Source: JALZCH01 sp036387315
GTDB lineage: Bacteria; Acidobacteriota; Blastocatellia; Pyrinomonadales; Pyrinomonadaceae
Assembly: GCA_036387315.1 (NCBI GenBank)
Contig: DASVTY010000075.1
Span: 1-24,040, forward strand
Direction: 5' to 3'
Length of the DNA stretch: 24,040 bases
In this document: in pieces, positions 1-7,258 of the stretch
How the letters are laid out: each line of letters opens with the position of its first letter
Position numbering within the stretch: position 1 is the first letter of the stretch
The notes under the pieces: generated by a model
What the model was told of the DNA's origin: nothing
The model's input: the letters and a program-made list of their open reading frames with translations, nothing else
The model's database searches: none
Made by a program: the position numbers and the translations under genes

Positions 1-147
1 GTTGCCGCAGAATCAGCCCCTGCGCCGCCTGCGCTGCCGACGGTCGAATCGCAAGCTGTTGAAAAAACTCCCGCCAAAGCAACCAGAATTGTTGATAAAA
101 CTAAATATGATTTCTGCACTGTAGATTTTCTACTCCTTCAAAAATAA
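1..147 (+). CDS. 3' end of an unidentified protein, Ala/Pro-rich (partial)
   Basis: The first frame is open from the window edge to a TAA at 145-147. It would encode a 48-residue tail that begins with an Ala/Pro-rich stretch (AESAPAPPALP), continues as a charged Lys-rich segment and ends DFLLLQK. Its composition resembles a low-complexity linker or C-terminal tail, and the rpmB promoter starts 33 bases later, which fits a gene end here. No domain can be recognised. The frame is short and cut off, so it could be chance; the second frame is also open to about base 122 but gives a less protein-like product. Confidence 0.35.
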   Translation, partial: VAAESAPAPPALPTVESQAVEKTPAKATRIVDKTKYDFCTVDFLLLQK

Positions 148-180
148 CTGTGTAAAACTCTTGTGCGCGACGGAGCGCGC

Positions 181-210
181 TTGACCAAAGCAAATTTTAT
201 TTGCTATAAA
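181..210 (+). promoter_or_regulatory. sigma70-type promoter of rpmB
   Basis: TTGACC at 181-186 and TATAAA at 205-210 are separated by 18 bp and lie about 75 bp before the rpmB start. A 7-bp inverted repeat, AGCAAAT-TTT-ATTTGCT (189-205), sits almost exactly between the two hexamers. That could be an operator or a coincidence of AT-rich DNA. Confidence 0.6.
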
Positions 211-287
211 TTGTGTTTTTGAGTTTGTCGGCTGTCGTCCCGTGTGATGCCACCCCGTCAATAATAATTCTGGAGGTAATAATAATT

Positions 288-482
288 ATGGCAAAACGTT
301 GTGAAGTATGCGGCAAAGGACCGCAGTTCGGTAATAATGTCTCGCACGCCAACAACCGCACTCGTCGTCGCTTTAACCCGAATCTGCAATCCATTCGCGT
401 CCGTTTGAACGATGGTAATAACGGACGAATGAAGGTTTGCACTCGGTGCATTAAAGCCGGAAAAATTGTCAAAGCCGTTTAG
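288..482 (+). CDS. rpmB: 50S ribosomal protein L28
   Basis: A 64-residue protein beginning MAKRCEVCGKGPQFGNNVSH, the typical start of bacterial L28, a structural protein of the large ribosomal subunit. It carries two CxxC pairs (C5/C8 and C51/C54), so it is the zinc-binding (C+) paralogue type. The middle is rich in Arg and Asn (NNRTRRRFNPNLQ), as expected for rRNA contact. The frame is open further upstream, but the start at 288 gives the family's normal N-terminus and is preceded by GGAGGT at 272-277. The gene stands alone, with a promoter at 181-210 and a terminator just downstream. Confidence 0.97.
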   Translation: MAKRCEVCGKGPQFGNNVSHANNRTRRRFNPNLQSIRVRLNDGNNGRMKVCTRCIKAGKIVKAV

Positions 483-522
483 CAATTTAAATTCTTAGAT
501 TTGCAAATCGGTCAATTGGTTT

Positions 523-558
523 GTCGGATGCCGGATTTTATTTTGGCATCCGACTTTT
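523..558 (+). terminator. intrinsic terminator of rpmB
   Basis: A perfect 10-bp stem, GTCGGATGCC (523-532) with GGCATCCGAC (545-554), encloses a 12-nt loop and is followed by TTTT. It lies between convergent rpmB and ridA. The T tract is only on the + strand side, so it serves rpmB. Confidence 0.8.
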
Positions 559-564
559 CATTTG

Positions 565-1029
565 TTACTCGCCGACTCGCCCGCCGCTCAGAAGCGCGAT
601 TGCTTCAATCTCGACGCGCGCGTCTTTCGGCAGCCGCGCCGCTTGAACCGTCGCCCGCGCCGGATAATTTTCCGTAAAATAACGAGCGTAAACTTCGTTC
701 ATTCTGGCGAAATCGTTCATATCGGCGAGAAAAACCGTCGTTTTCACCACATTTTTCAAGCTGCTTCCCGCTGCTTCCAAAACCGCGCTCAGATTTTTAA
801 AAACCTGTTCGGTTTGCTCGGCAACATCTTCGGAAACAAAATTGCCGGTTTTCGGATCAATCGGAATCTGCCCGGAAACGAAAACAAAGTCGCCCGCTTT
901 AACGGCTTGCGAATAAGGTCCGATTGCACCCGGAGCATTTTCCGTAGCCACTATTTCTTTTTGAACCGATTTTTCAAAATTGACTGCGCCGACAGTCAGA
1001 TTTGTTTTATTTTCCGCTTGATTTTCCAC
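565..1029 (-). CDS. ridA: RidA family enamine/imine deaminase
   Basis: RidA (YjgF/YER057c/UK114 family) hydrolyses reactive 2-aminoacrylate and related enamines released by PLP enzymes. The core from KEIVATENAPGAIGPYSQAV through SGQIPIDPKTG to PARATVQAARLPKD and VEIEAIALL is canonical; the Arg in PARA is the family's substrate-carboxylate ligand and the last Glu segment (VEIEA) belongs to the active site at the trimer interface. The protein has roughly 25 extra N-terminal residues compared with the usual 125-130 aa. I chose a GTG start at 1029 because AGGTG lies 5 nt before it; a TTG at 1047 is also possible. It lies downstream of rel, separated by a tandem-repeat palindrome. Confidence 0.93.
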   Translation of the reverse strand: MENQAENKTNLTVGAVNFEKSVQKEIVATENAPGAIGPYSQAVKAGDFVFVSGQIPIDPKTGNFVSEDVAEQTEQVFKNLSAVLEAAGSSLKNVVKTTVFLADMNDFARMNEVYARYFTENYPARATVQAARLPKDARVEIEAIALLSGGRVGE

Positions 1030-1089
1030 AATGACACCTACAAACAAGAATCTTGCTCAATGAACAAAAGATAAATTGTAACAAATGAA

Positions 1090-1187
1090 AGTCTAACGAG
1101 TCTAGCAAGTCCGGTGAGTCCAGCGAGTCAAAAGAAAATTTAATTCAAATTGACTTGCCGGACTCGCGGGACTTGCCGGACTTTTTA
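1090..1187. repeat. palindrome with 9-bp tandem-repeat arms (copy A, 3' of rel)
   Basis: The left arm is four 9-bp units plus a partial one: AGTCTAACG (1090), AGTCTAGCA (1099), AGTCCGGTG (1108), AGTCCAGCG (1117), AGTC (1126). The right arm has complementary units: GACTTGCCG (1152), GACTCGCGG (1161), GACTTGCCG (1170), and GACTTTTTA (1179), which contains the rel stop codon (1185-1187). An AT-rich spacer of about 20 bp separates the arms. It is the same element type as at 3413-3510 but in opposite orientation, judged from the spacer sequence. Confidence 0.85.
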
Positions 1188-3404
1188 AGCATTGTTAAGG
1201 CGTTCGACATCAATCACGCCGGGAACGGTTTTGACGGCACTGATAACTTTATCGAGATGTTTCACATCGAAAACTTCGACCGTAATTTCGATATGTCCGC
1301 GGTCGTCCTGAGAAACAACTGCGGATGCATTGCGAATTCCGGTTTTAATATCCGCGATTGCCCCAGTAATTCCGGCAATCATTCCGGTGCGATTTTCAGT
1401 AATCGCCAGCAGTTTAACGGCAAACGCTTCTTTTTTATCGCCGTTGCTGTTTGCCCATTCGACTTCGACGATTCGCTCTTTGTTCACCATTAGCGACTGC
1501 ACGTTTTTACAGCGTTTCGTATGAACGACTATTCCTTTGCCGAGCGAGATGTAGCCGATAATCTGCTCGCCGCGCAAAGGGTTGCAGCAGCGCGCGCGGT
1601 TGACGAGCAAATCGTCAACGCCCTTGACGATGATTGCATCGTCCGCCAGCCCGATCATTCGTTTGACCGAGCGAACGCCGTTTCTGAGAGCCGTGGCGGT
1701 CGTGTTTTTATCCGGGTCGAGCTGGTCGAATTTTTCCGCGCCGAGATATTTTGCAATAACGTTGCGCGAGATAAGTTTTCCGTAACCGATTTGAGCCAAC
1801 AAATCTTCCGAACGGCTCAAACCGTATTCGTTCGCCACGCGCTTTAGCTCGCCGTTTTCGTCGAAAAGTTTTTTCGGCGCGATTTGATAACGCGCGGCTT
1901 CTTTTTCGAGCAGCTTGCGCCCGGCTTCGATTGATTCGACTCGCTGCTGTTCGGCAATCCAATGCCTGATGCGGTTGCGGGCGCGCGAAGTGACGACGTA
2001 ATTCAGCCAATCGCGCGATGGATGCGAATTCGGATTTCGCAAAATCTCGATGACATCGCCGTTTTGAATCTGAGTCCGAAGCGGCACAATTCGCCCGTTG
2101 ATTTTGGCTCCCGTACAGGTTTCCCCGACTTCCGAGTGAATCGCATAAGCGAAATCAATCGGCGTCGCGCCGCGCGGAAGCTGAATCACTTTGCCCATCG
2201 GCGTAAAAGCGTAAACGTCTTTCGGATACAAATCGAGCTTTAAAGACTCGATAAACTCTTCCGAGTCGTCAGCTTCCTGCGTTGATTCGACGAGCGGCAG
2301 CAACAGTTTTTCAATCATCGCGCGCAGACTGCTCCAGCTTTCGTCGTCCGTCCGTTTACCGAGCTTTCCGCCTTTGTATTTCCAGTGCGCGGCGACGCCT
2401 TCTTCGGCAATCTGGTGCATTTCTTCGGTTCGGATTTGCACTTCAAAGGGCTGCCCGATGTCGCTGACGACCGAAGTGTGCAGCGATTGATACAGATTGT
2501 CGCGCGGCATCGCAATCCAATCTTTGATGCGTCCCGGAACCGGATGCCAGGTGTTATGAATCACGCCGAGCGCCGCATAGCAATAATGAATCTCGCTCGG
2601 CGTTACCACGCGAACGGCGATTAAATCGTAAACCTGTTCGAGCGTCACTTTGCGCTTTTTCATTTTGCGCCAGAGCGAAAATAGACGTTTGATGCGACCT
2701 TCGATACGGTCGAACTTGACGCCGGCGGCGGTTAATTCTTTTTCGATGCGGTCGCTGATTTTTTCGAGCAGATTTTCCAGCTCAACCCGCCGGGCTTCGA
2801 TTTGCAAAGAAAGCGAATGATAATCTTCGGGGTAAAGATAGCGAAACGCCAAATCTTCAAGCTCGGAGCGGATTTTTCCCATTCCGAGACGGTGCGCAAT
2901 CGGCGCGTAAATGTCCAGAGTTTCCTGCGAAACGCGCTGGCGTTTTTCCGGTTTGACGTAATGCAGCGTCCGCATATTGTGCAGGCGGTCTGCGAGCTTA
3001 ATCAGAACGACGCGAGCGTCGGTCGTCATCGCCAGAACCATTTTCCGCACGTTTTCCGCTTGCTGTTTTTCTTTGGAAAGGTTTGAAATATGCGCAATTT
3101 TCGTCAATCCGTCAACCAGAGTCGTGACTTCGTTGCCGAAATATTGACGCAAAGTTTCCAGATCAACCAACGTATCTTCGACCACATCGTGCAGCAAACC
3201 GGTCGCCACCGAAACTTCATCGAGCCGCATATCAGCCAGAATATTGGCAACTTCCAAAGGATGTACAAGATAAGGCTCGCCCGAAGCGCGCACTTGCCCC
3301 TTATGGTGCAGCGCTGAGAAAAAGTACGCCCGGCGCAGCAAATCCAAATCAGCTTTTGGATGCTGCTGCTGCACTTTTTCCATTATTTGCTCGATGCGAA
3401 TCAT
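1185..3404 (-). CDS. rel: bifunctional (p)ppGpp synthetase/hydrolase, RelA/SpoT family
   Basis: A 739-residue long-form RSH enzyme that makes and degrades the stringent-response alarmone (p)ppGpp. The N-terminal HD hydrolase has H48, H72-D73, E76-D77, D139 and N143, all conserved, so hydrolysis should be intact. The synthetase domain (about 230-345) has YDLIAVRVV, YQSLHTSV and EVQIRT (E321) and also looks active. A TGS domain follows at about 393-455 (DVYAFTPMGKVIQLPRGATP), then a conserved-Cys region (RARCCNPLRG) and a C-terminal ACT domain. An upstream in-frame TTG (3440) would add 12 residues encoded by the repeat element, so I prefer the ATG at 3404. No strong Shine-Dalgarno is visible. 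Tandem-repeat palindromes flank the gene on both sides. The neighbour ridA lies downstream. Confidence 0.96.
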   Translation of the reverse strand: MIRIEQIMEKVQQQHPKADLDLLRRAYFFSALHHKGQVRASGEPYLVHPLEVANILADMRLDEVSVATGLLHDVVEDTLVDLETLRQYFGNEVTTLVDGLTKIAHISNLSKEKQQAENVRKMVLAMTTDARVVLIKLADRLHNMRTLHYVKPEKRQRVSQETLDIYAPIAHRLGMGKIRSELEDLAFRYLYPEDYHSLSLQIEARRVELENLLEKISDRIEKELTAAGVKFDRIEGRIKRLFSLWRKMKKRKVTLEQVYDLIAVRVVTPSEIHYCYAALGVIHNTWHPVPGRIKDWIAMPRDNLYQSLHTSVVSDIGQPFEVQIRTEEMHQIAEEGVAAHWKYKGGKLGKRTDDESWSSLRAMIEKLLLPLVESTQEADDSEEFIESLKLDLYPKDVYAFTPMGKVIQLPRGATPIDFAYAIHSEVGETCTGAKINGRIVPLRTQIQNGDVIEILRNPNSHPSRDWLNYVVTSRARNRIRHWIAEQQRVESIEAGRKLLEKEAARYQIAPKKLFDENGELKRVANEYGLSRSEDLLAQIGYGKLISRNVIAKYLGAEKFDQLDPDKNTTATALRNGVRSVKRMIGLADDAIIVKGVDDLLVNRARCCNPLRGEQIIGYISLGKGIVVHTKRCKNVQSLMVNKERIVEVEWANSNGDKKEAFAVKLLAITENRTGMIAGITGAIADIKTGIRNASAVVSQDDRGHIEITVEVFDVKHLDKVISAVKTVPGVIDVERLNNA

Positions 3405-3412
3405 CTTTTTTA

Positions 3413-3510
3413 AGTCTAGCAAGTCTATTGAGTCTGGCAAGTCCGGCGAGTCAATTTGAATTTAATTCTGATGACTCGCTAGACTTACCAGACTCGCCCG
3501 ACTCTTTTTA
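3413..3510. repeat. palindrome with 9-bp tandem-repeat arms (copy B, 5' of rel)
   Basis: Left-arm units are AGTCTAGCA (3413), AGTCTATTG (3422), AGTCTGGCA (3431), AGTCCGGCG (3440) and AGTC (3449). Right-arm units are GACTCGCTA (3473), GACTTACCA (3482), GACTCGCCC (3491) and GACTC (3500), followed by TTTTTA. The spacer resembles the reverse complement of the spacer in copy A (both contain AGTCAATTTGAATT on one strand), so the two copies flank rel as inverted repeats. The element ends 8 bp before the rel start codon. Confidence 0.85.
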
Positions 3511-3526
3511 GTTGCCAAAGTGTAAT

Positions 3527-3565
3527 AAAGGTGATGCTTGCTCTTGAAGCGCAAGCATCACCTTT
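3527..3565 (-). terminator. strong hairpin, probable terminator after the TPR lipoprotein gene
   Basis: A perfect 15-bp stem, AAAGGTGATGCTTGC (3527-3541) with GCAAGCATCACCTTT (3551-3565), encloses a 9-nt loop. On the minus strand it is followed by TTTATTACA, a weak T tract. It lies just past the stop of the tonB-exb-TPR cluster, before rel. Confidence 0.65.
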
Positions 3566-3589
3566 AAATTTTAACAAATTAGCCGCCGA

Positions 3590-4432
3590 TTATTTATTTT
3601 TTTCGGCTTCAGCTTTTTTGCGTTCCTCTTCTTCGGCTTTCTTTCTGGCTTTTTCTTCGCTCAAAGCGAGGAATCTGGCTTTGGCTTCATCAGATTGTTT
3701 CATAAACTGTTCTCTTTCGGGCATCTTGTTTTCCATTTCGGCAAGACGCGCTTGCTGAACGAGAAGGCTGGCTTTGTAAGACCAGGTGGAATCGTTGTTT
3801 TGATTTAAAGCCAACGCCTGATCAATCAACCGCGTTCCTTCCTCCGTACATTGTCTCGCCTTATCAAAATCCGCCGTGTTCTCCGGCTTTTTGAATGCAA
3901 ATGAAGCCTTTCCTTCTTTAATAACCGTCTGCTTCGTCAGCTCGGTGATGTCGTTTGCGCAATTATATTGCTTGCTGGCGAGCGAAGTGAAAGCATCGGC
4001 ACGATTTTCCGGTGAAACCTGTGTGTTACCGGAACGCTTTGTCATCCATTGGACAAGCGCATCCTGACCTCTGATAAGCTCAATCAGATTTGAAACTGCT
4101 CGATTCGTATCTTCGTCGTTTGGATTTTGCTCCAACATTCGCTGGTAAATCTCAATTGCCTGCTCGCCTTTTTGAGCGTTCTGCGTGCGATTTGCCAGAA
4201 ATTGTTGATGCAGAGTGCGCGCCAAAAATTTTTCGGCAATTAAATCATTAGGATTTAATTCCAGCGAACGGCGAAAATGTTGTTCGGCAACTTCGAATTT
4301 GCGCTCTTTGTATGCCTTAGCGCCGTCGTTTAATTGGTTTCTGGCAAAAACGCGGTTGACCATCGAGCAGCCGGTGTTTGAAATGACTGCCGTGATTATT
4401 AAAAGTAATATCCCTACGCGAGAGATTTTCAT
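3590..4432 (-). CDS. TPR-repeat lipoprotein of the TonB/Exb cluster
   Basis: 280 residues. The N-terminus is a lipoprotein-type signal: a basic start, a hydrophobic segment (about 7-18) and a cysteine at 22 (SNTGCS); the -3 position is Asn, so the lipobox is imperfect. Tetratricopeptide-like helical pairs are visible at about 33-66 (GAKAYKERKFEVAEQHF, SLELNPND) and about 88-110 (AIEIYQRMLEQNPND). The C-terminus from about 245 is an Ala/Lys/Glu-rich charged helix (EEKARKKAEEEE), likely coiled coil. It is the last gene after tonB-exbB-exbD-exbD, so it may be an envelope scaffold for that machine; this role is inferred from position only. It is more AT-rich than rel or secD. Confidence 0.75.
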   Translation of the reverse strand: MKISRVGILLLIITAVISNTGCSMVNRVFARNQLNDGAKAYKERKFEVAEQHFRRSLELNPNDLIAEKFLARTLHQQFLANRTQNAQKGEQAIEIYQRMLEQNPNDEDTNRAVSNLIELIRGQDALVQWMTKRSGNTQVSPENRADAFTSLASKQYNCANDITELTKQTVIKEGKASFAFKKPENTADFDKARQCTEEGTRLIDQALALNQNNDSTWSYKASLLVQQARLAEMENKMPEREQFMKQSDEAKARFLALSEEKARKKAEEEERKKAEAEKNK

Positions 4433-4460
4433 TTTTCTGACTCCGTGATTTTATTTTTTT

Positions 4461-4490
4461 AAGCGGCGGCATTCAAGATGCACGCCGCTT
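4461..4490 (-). promoter_or_regulatory. stem-loop between exbD2 and the TPR gene
   Basis: AAGCGGCG (4461-4468) pairs with CGCCGCTT (4483-4490), extended inward by GCAT/ATGC with a single bulge. On the minus-strand transcript it follows the second exbD stop but is followed by A residues, not T. It is therefore not a classical terminator; an mRNA processing or stability element is possible. Confidence 0.5.
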
Positions 4491-4494
4491 TAAC

Positions 4495-4968
4495 TTACTG
4501 GGTTAAATCATCAACCTGCAATCCAATAGGAGTTGCCCCCGCGCCTTTGATTGTGTCAATAACTCTGACCATATCACCATAGCGAAGAGTTTTCGGCGCT
4601 TTTACAAAAACGGTTTTTTCAATTTCAGAAGTGCTGCCTGTACGATAAATACCCTGAGTTGTCCGCCTTTTAAAAATTTCAGAGAGAGTTGTGCCAAGCT
4701 GGCTGGGATCTGTAAACGATCCCATTTCTTCCCTGTTTAAAAGAACTTTTTGATCTTTGGTTACTTCAACCAACAACGTATTAGGATTTGGTTTTGCAAC
4801 CGTTTGATCATTTGGATCCGGCTCAGCCGGAACTTTCGCTTCAAACCGTGTCGGTTTGAGCGGTGAGATAACCATAAAGATAATCAACAGCACCAGCAAA
4901 ATATCAATCAACGGTGTAATGTTGATATATGGTGCTGCATCATCGCTTGTTGATGTTGACATTGCCAT
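4495..4968 (-). CDS. exbD: ExbD/TolR family biopolymer transport protein (second copy)
   Basis: A 157-residue inner-membrane protein with one N-terminal transmembrane helix (about 20-42, ITPLIDILLVLLIIFMV) and a periplasmic domain. D22 in the helix is the family's proton-pathway aspartate. With ExbB it uses proton flow to drive TonB. The periplasmic part has a Pro/Asn-rich insertion (about 50-65) absent from the first copy, and ends with the usual RYGDMVRVIDTIKGAG block. An upstream in-frame TTG exists, but the ATG at 4968 has AAAGGA in front of it and is the better start. It follows the first exbD by about 80 bp. Two different ExbD proteins with one ExbB suggests a mixed ExbD complex. Confidence 0.93.
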   Translation of the reverse strand: MAMSTSTSDDAAPYINITPLIDILLVLLIIFMVISPLKPTRFEAKVPAEPDPNDQTVAKPNPNTLLVEVTKDQKVLLNREEMGSFTDPSQLGTTLSEIFKRRTTQGIYRTGSTSEIEKTVFVKAPKTLRYGDMVRVIDTIKGAGATPIGLQVDDLTQ

Positions 4969-5050
4969 AATTTTTATCCTTTTCAAACGGCGAGCGCAAA
5001 ACTTAAATTGATTTTACGCCCGCTGCTGATTTGTCCTCAAAAAATTGATT

Positions 5051-5494
5051 TTAAGAAGCTCCTGCCGGACCTTTCTTTTTATCCGCAACCAGACCGACTC
5101 TTTCAATTCCCTCTTTGCGGATGGTGTTTAGAACGTCAACGACTTCACCGTAATCAACGGCGACACCGCTTTTGATATAAACAATTTTTTCCTCTTCGGC
5201 TTTGCGCTCCATCAATTTCTTGAGTTTCTCCCCGATCTGGTCTTTCGGATACTGCTCTTTTCCGATGTAATATTGACCGTTGGTCGGAATCGAAATGACG
5301 ACTGAAGTTTCTTTAATAATCGCCTGGTCTTCTTCCGGGTTGTTCATATCGCGCGGCAGCGAAACCGTAACACCTTTTTGCAAAAGCGGAGTGATGACCA
5401 TGAAGATGATTAAAAGCACCAACATAATGTCAACCATCGGTGTTACGTTAATTTCGGCGTTAAAATCACCTTGGTCGCCTGCACTCATTCCCAT
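5051..5494 (-). CDS. exbD: ExbD/TolR family biopolymer transport protein (first copy)
   Basis: 147 residues: a short cytoplasmic N-terminus, one transmembrane helix (about 20-40, VTPMVDIMLVLLIIFMVITP) with the conserved proton-pathway D22, and a periplasmic domain ending VDYGEVVDVLNTIRKEGIER. It acts with ExbB to energise TonB. A strong ribosome-binding site, GGAAGGAG, precedes the ATG. It lies between exbB and the second exbD in one orientation, so the genes very likely share a transcript. The tail is short and Lys/Gly-rich. Confidence 0.95.
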   Translation of the reverse strand: MGMSAGDQGDFNAEINVTPMVDIMLVLLIIFMVITPLLQKGVTVSLPRDMNNPEEDQAIIKETSVVISIPTNGQYYIGKEQYPKDQIGEKLKKLMERKAEEEKIVYIKSGVAVDYGEVVDVLNTIRKEGIERVGLVADKKKGPAGAS

Positions 5495-5563
5495 AATTCA
5501 AATCTCCTTCCGCAGCGTTTGTGACGCCGACACTTGCCGCCGTCTAACGCCGCTAAAAAAACC

Positions 5564-6304
5564 CTAGCTTTGCGGCGGCAAATGCTTGGTGCGCTGTTTA
5601 ATGAAATAGTCAATCAGCTCGGAAGCCGAGTTGTCCATTTCCACGACGAAACCCTGCACTTTATTGGTGAAGTAGTTGTAAAGCCAAACCGCCGGAACAG
5701 CCACGCCGATACCGAGCGCGGTTGTAAACAATGCTTCGGAAATACCGCCCGCGACGGCTGCGATACCGGCGGATTCGGCGTCTTTCATTCCCTGGAACGC
5801 ACCGATAATTCCGAACACGGTTCCGAACAAACCGGTAAACGGTGCTGTCGAACCGATAGTCGCCAGAGCCGACAAACCGCGTTTGAGTTCGGCGGTTTTT
5901 ACTGCGATGGCGCGCTGCAAAGCGCGTTTCGAGGCGTCAATTTCGTCGCCCGAAATATCATTGTTATCTTCGTGCGCTCTAAATTCTTGCAGCCCCGAAT
6001 TAACGACCATCGCTAAATGCGATTTTTTGTGTTTGTCGCTGATGGTGATTGCTTCGTCAATCCGATTATTTTTCAAAGCCTGAGCCACTCGCGGAGCGAA
6101 TTGACGCGATTGTTCGCGCGCCGCGCGGTATGTTAAAAATCTTTCGACGCCGATAGCGATAGCGTAAACCGACTGCAGGAAAAGAATGATCAAAACGCCC
6201 CAGCCTACCGGAGTCAAAGATTTAATCATTTCTCCAATTGTAAAGTGCGTTCCGCCGCTTTCTTGAATCAACATCAAGGCAACAAAATTAATCAGCAGTG
6301 TCAT
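5564..6304 (-). CDS. exbB: ExbB/TolQ/MotA family proton channel protein
   Basis: 246 residues with three predicted transmembrane helices (about 33-53, 150-172 and 190-213). The conserved family block TAPFTGLFGTVFGIIGAF sits at the second helix and the third contains FTTALGIGVAVPAV. ExbB forms the pentameric channel around ExbD, and the pair transmits the proton-motive force to TonB. The start at 6304 is preceded by GGAGGA. It is separated from tonB by about 120 bp that contain two mutually exclusive hairpins, so its expression relative to tonB may be adjusted. Confidence 0.95.
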   Translation of the reverse strand: MTLLINFVALMLIQESGGTHFTIGEMIKSLTPVGWGVLIILFLQSVYAIAIGVERFLTYRAAREQSRQFAPRVAQALKNNRIDEAITISDKHKKSHLAMVVNSGLQEFRAHEDNNDISGDEIDASKRALQRAIAVKTAELKRGLSALATIGSTAPFTGLFGTVFGIIGAFQGMKDAESAGIAAVAGGISEALFTTALGIGVAVPAVWLYNYFTNKVQGFVVEMDNSASELIDYFIKQRTKHLPPQS

Positions 6305-6365
6305 TTGTATATCTGTCCTCCAAATTTATTTTTATTTACTGTCCTTCTGGCTTTTTAAATCCCTT

Positions 6366-6407
6366 GTAAAAGGCGGAAGCGAGAGCCTTTTACCGGCAGC
6401 TTCCGCC
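6366..6407 (-). promoter_or_regulatory. overlapping alternative hairpins between tonB and exbB (attenuator-like)
   Basis: Two 9-bp inverted repeats interlock. Arms GTAAAAGGC (6366-6374) and GCCTTTTAC (6385-6393) form one stem; arms GGCGGAAGC (6372-6380) and GCTTCCGCC (6399-6407) form the other. They share bases 6372-6374, so they cannot both form fully. On the minus-strand RNA the GC-rich stem comes first and is followed directly by UUUUAC, terminator-like; the other stem would sequester those Us, antiterminator-like. This is a reading of the sequence only, without covariation evidence. Confidence 0.45.
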
Positions 6408-6424
6408 AAATCAACGCGCTTTAT

Positions 6425-7258
6425 CTACGGCGTAAAGTTATAGACGATAACCCCGGTTACCTTTACCGCCTGACCGGATAGAAGCGTCGGCGAAAACTTC
6501 GACGAACGAGCGGCGCGAACGGCTGCGTCACGCAAAAGCGGGTGACCGCCGGTTGCCGCTGCGGAAATCACGTTTCCGCTTTCGTCAATCGTCACCTGCA
6601 CATTGACCGCGCCCGAAGCGTTGACGGCGCGGGCAGCAGGCGGATATGGCGGTTTGACGAGATTTGTCGCCTTACTGTTGACGACGCCGCCCGAAATGGT
6701 TTTCGGAACCGGTTTCGGAGTTGGTTTCGGAGTCGGCGGCGGCGGCGGCGGTTCATCCGCATCCGGCGGCGGCGGCTTCGGAGTCGCTATCGGCGGCGGG
6801 ACGGCATTTCCACCTCCGGGTCTTTCAGGACCAGCCCCACCTGCAGCAGCATTGGTATCCTTTTCGCCCTGCACCGTAATCACACCTTTGCGGCGCGCTT
6901 CAAAATCGGCGCGTTCAGTATTAAGTTTCGGCGGTTCTCTCGGTGATTCGTCAATGGCAGCGATAATTTCTCGGCGGACATCAACGTTTTCTTCTTTAAC
7001 TTCGGTTGTTTTCGGTTTTTCCTGCGGCTTTTCATCCGGCGGCGGCGGCGGTTCGGGTTCGGGAACCGGAACGGGCGCGACCAGCGTATCAAGCACGAGA
7101 TCGTCGCCGCCTGTCCCGCCGAGGTCAAAGCTGTATAAGCTCCATATAAAAAGCGCGAGAAACAATCCTCCATATAAAACGGCGGTAACGCCGAGATATG
7201 AAGCCTGTTTTCCGGCTTCTTTAACGTTTGTTTGCGATTCGACCAGATTATCGAACAT
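6425..7258 (-). CDS. tonB: TonB family energy-transducing protein
   Basis: 277 residues: a cytoplasmic N-terminus, one transmembrane helix (about 24-42), a long Pro-rich periplasmic spacer (PEPEPPPPPDEKPQEKPK at about 66-83; more proline runs at 155-185) and a TonB C-terminal domain at about 200-277 (KPPYPPAARAVNASGAVNVQ, then DESGNVISA). TonB couples the inner-membrane ExbB/ExbD motor to outer-membrane receptors by their TonB box. The ATG at 7258 is preceded by GGGAGA. It is the first gene of the tonB-exbB-exbD-exbD-TPR cluster. The middle has a Gly/Ala-rich segment with PERPGGGN, typical of low-complexity linkers. No TonB-dependent receptor gene is in the window. Confidence 0.93.
   Translation of the reverse strand: MFDNLVESQTNVKEAGKQASYLGVTAVLYGGLFLALFIWSLYSFDLGGTGGDDLVLDTLVAPVPVPEPEPPPPPDEKPQEKPKTTEVKEENVDVRREIIAAIDESPREPPKLNTERADFEARRKGVITVQGEKDTNAAAGGAGPERPGGGNAVPPPIATPKPPPPDADEPPPPPPTPKPTPKPVPKTISGGVVNSKATNLVKPPYPPAARAVNASGAVNVQVTIDESGNVISAAATGGHPLLRDAAVRAARSSKFSPTLLSGQAVKVTGVIVYNFTP

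Noticed and set aside
562..1074. A 170-codon plus-strand frame opposite ridA
   Set aside because: It is a shadow of ridA, has an Arg/Phe/Asn-rich composition without domains, and ridA is canonical on the minus strand.
3405..3440. Longer N-terminus for rel from an upstream TTG
   Set aside because: The added residues are encoded by the tandem-repeat palindrome and the family starts at the ATG at 3404. The same reasoning removes the extension of secD into copy D; upstream TTG starts of der and the second exbD were dropped for their better ATGs.
1090..3510. CRISPR array from the short repeats
   Set aside because: Units are 9 bp, contiguous and arranged in opposing arms, with no spacers and no cas genes.
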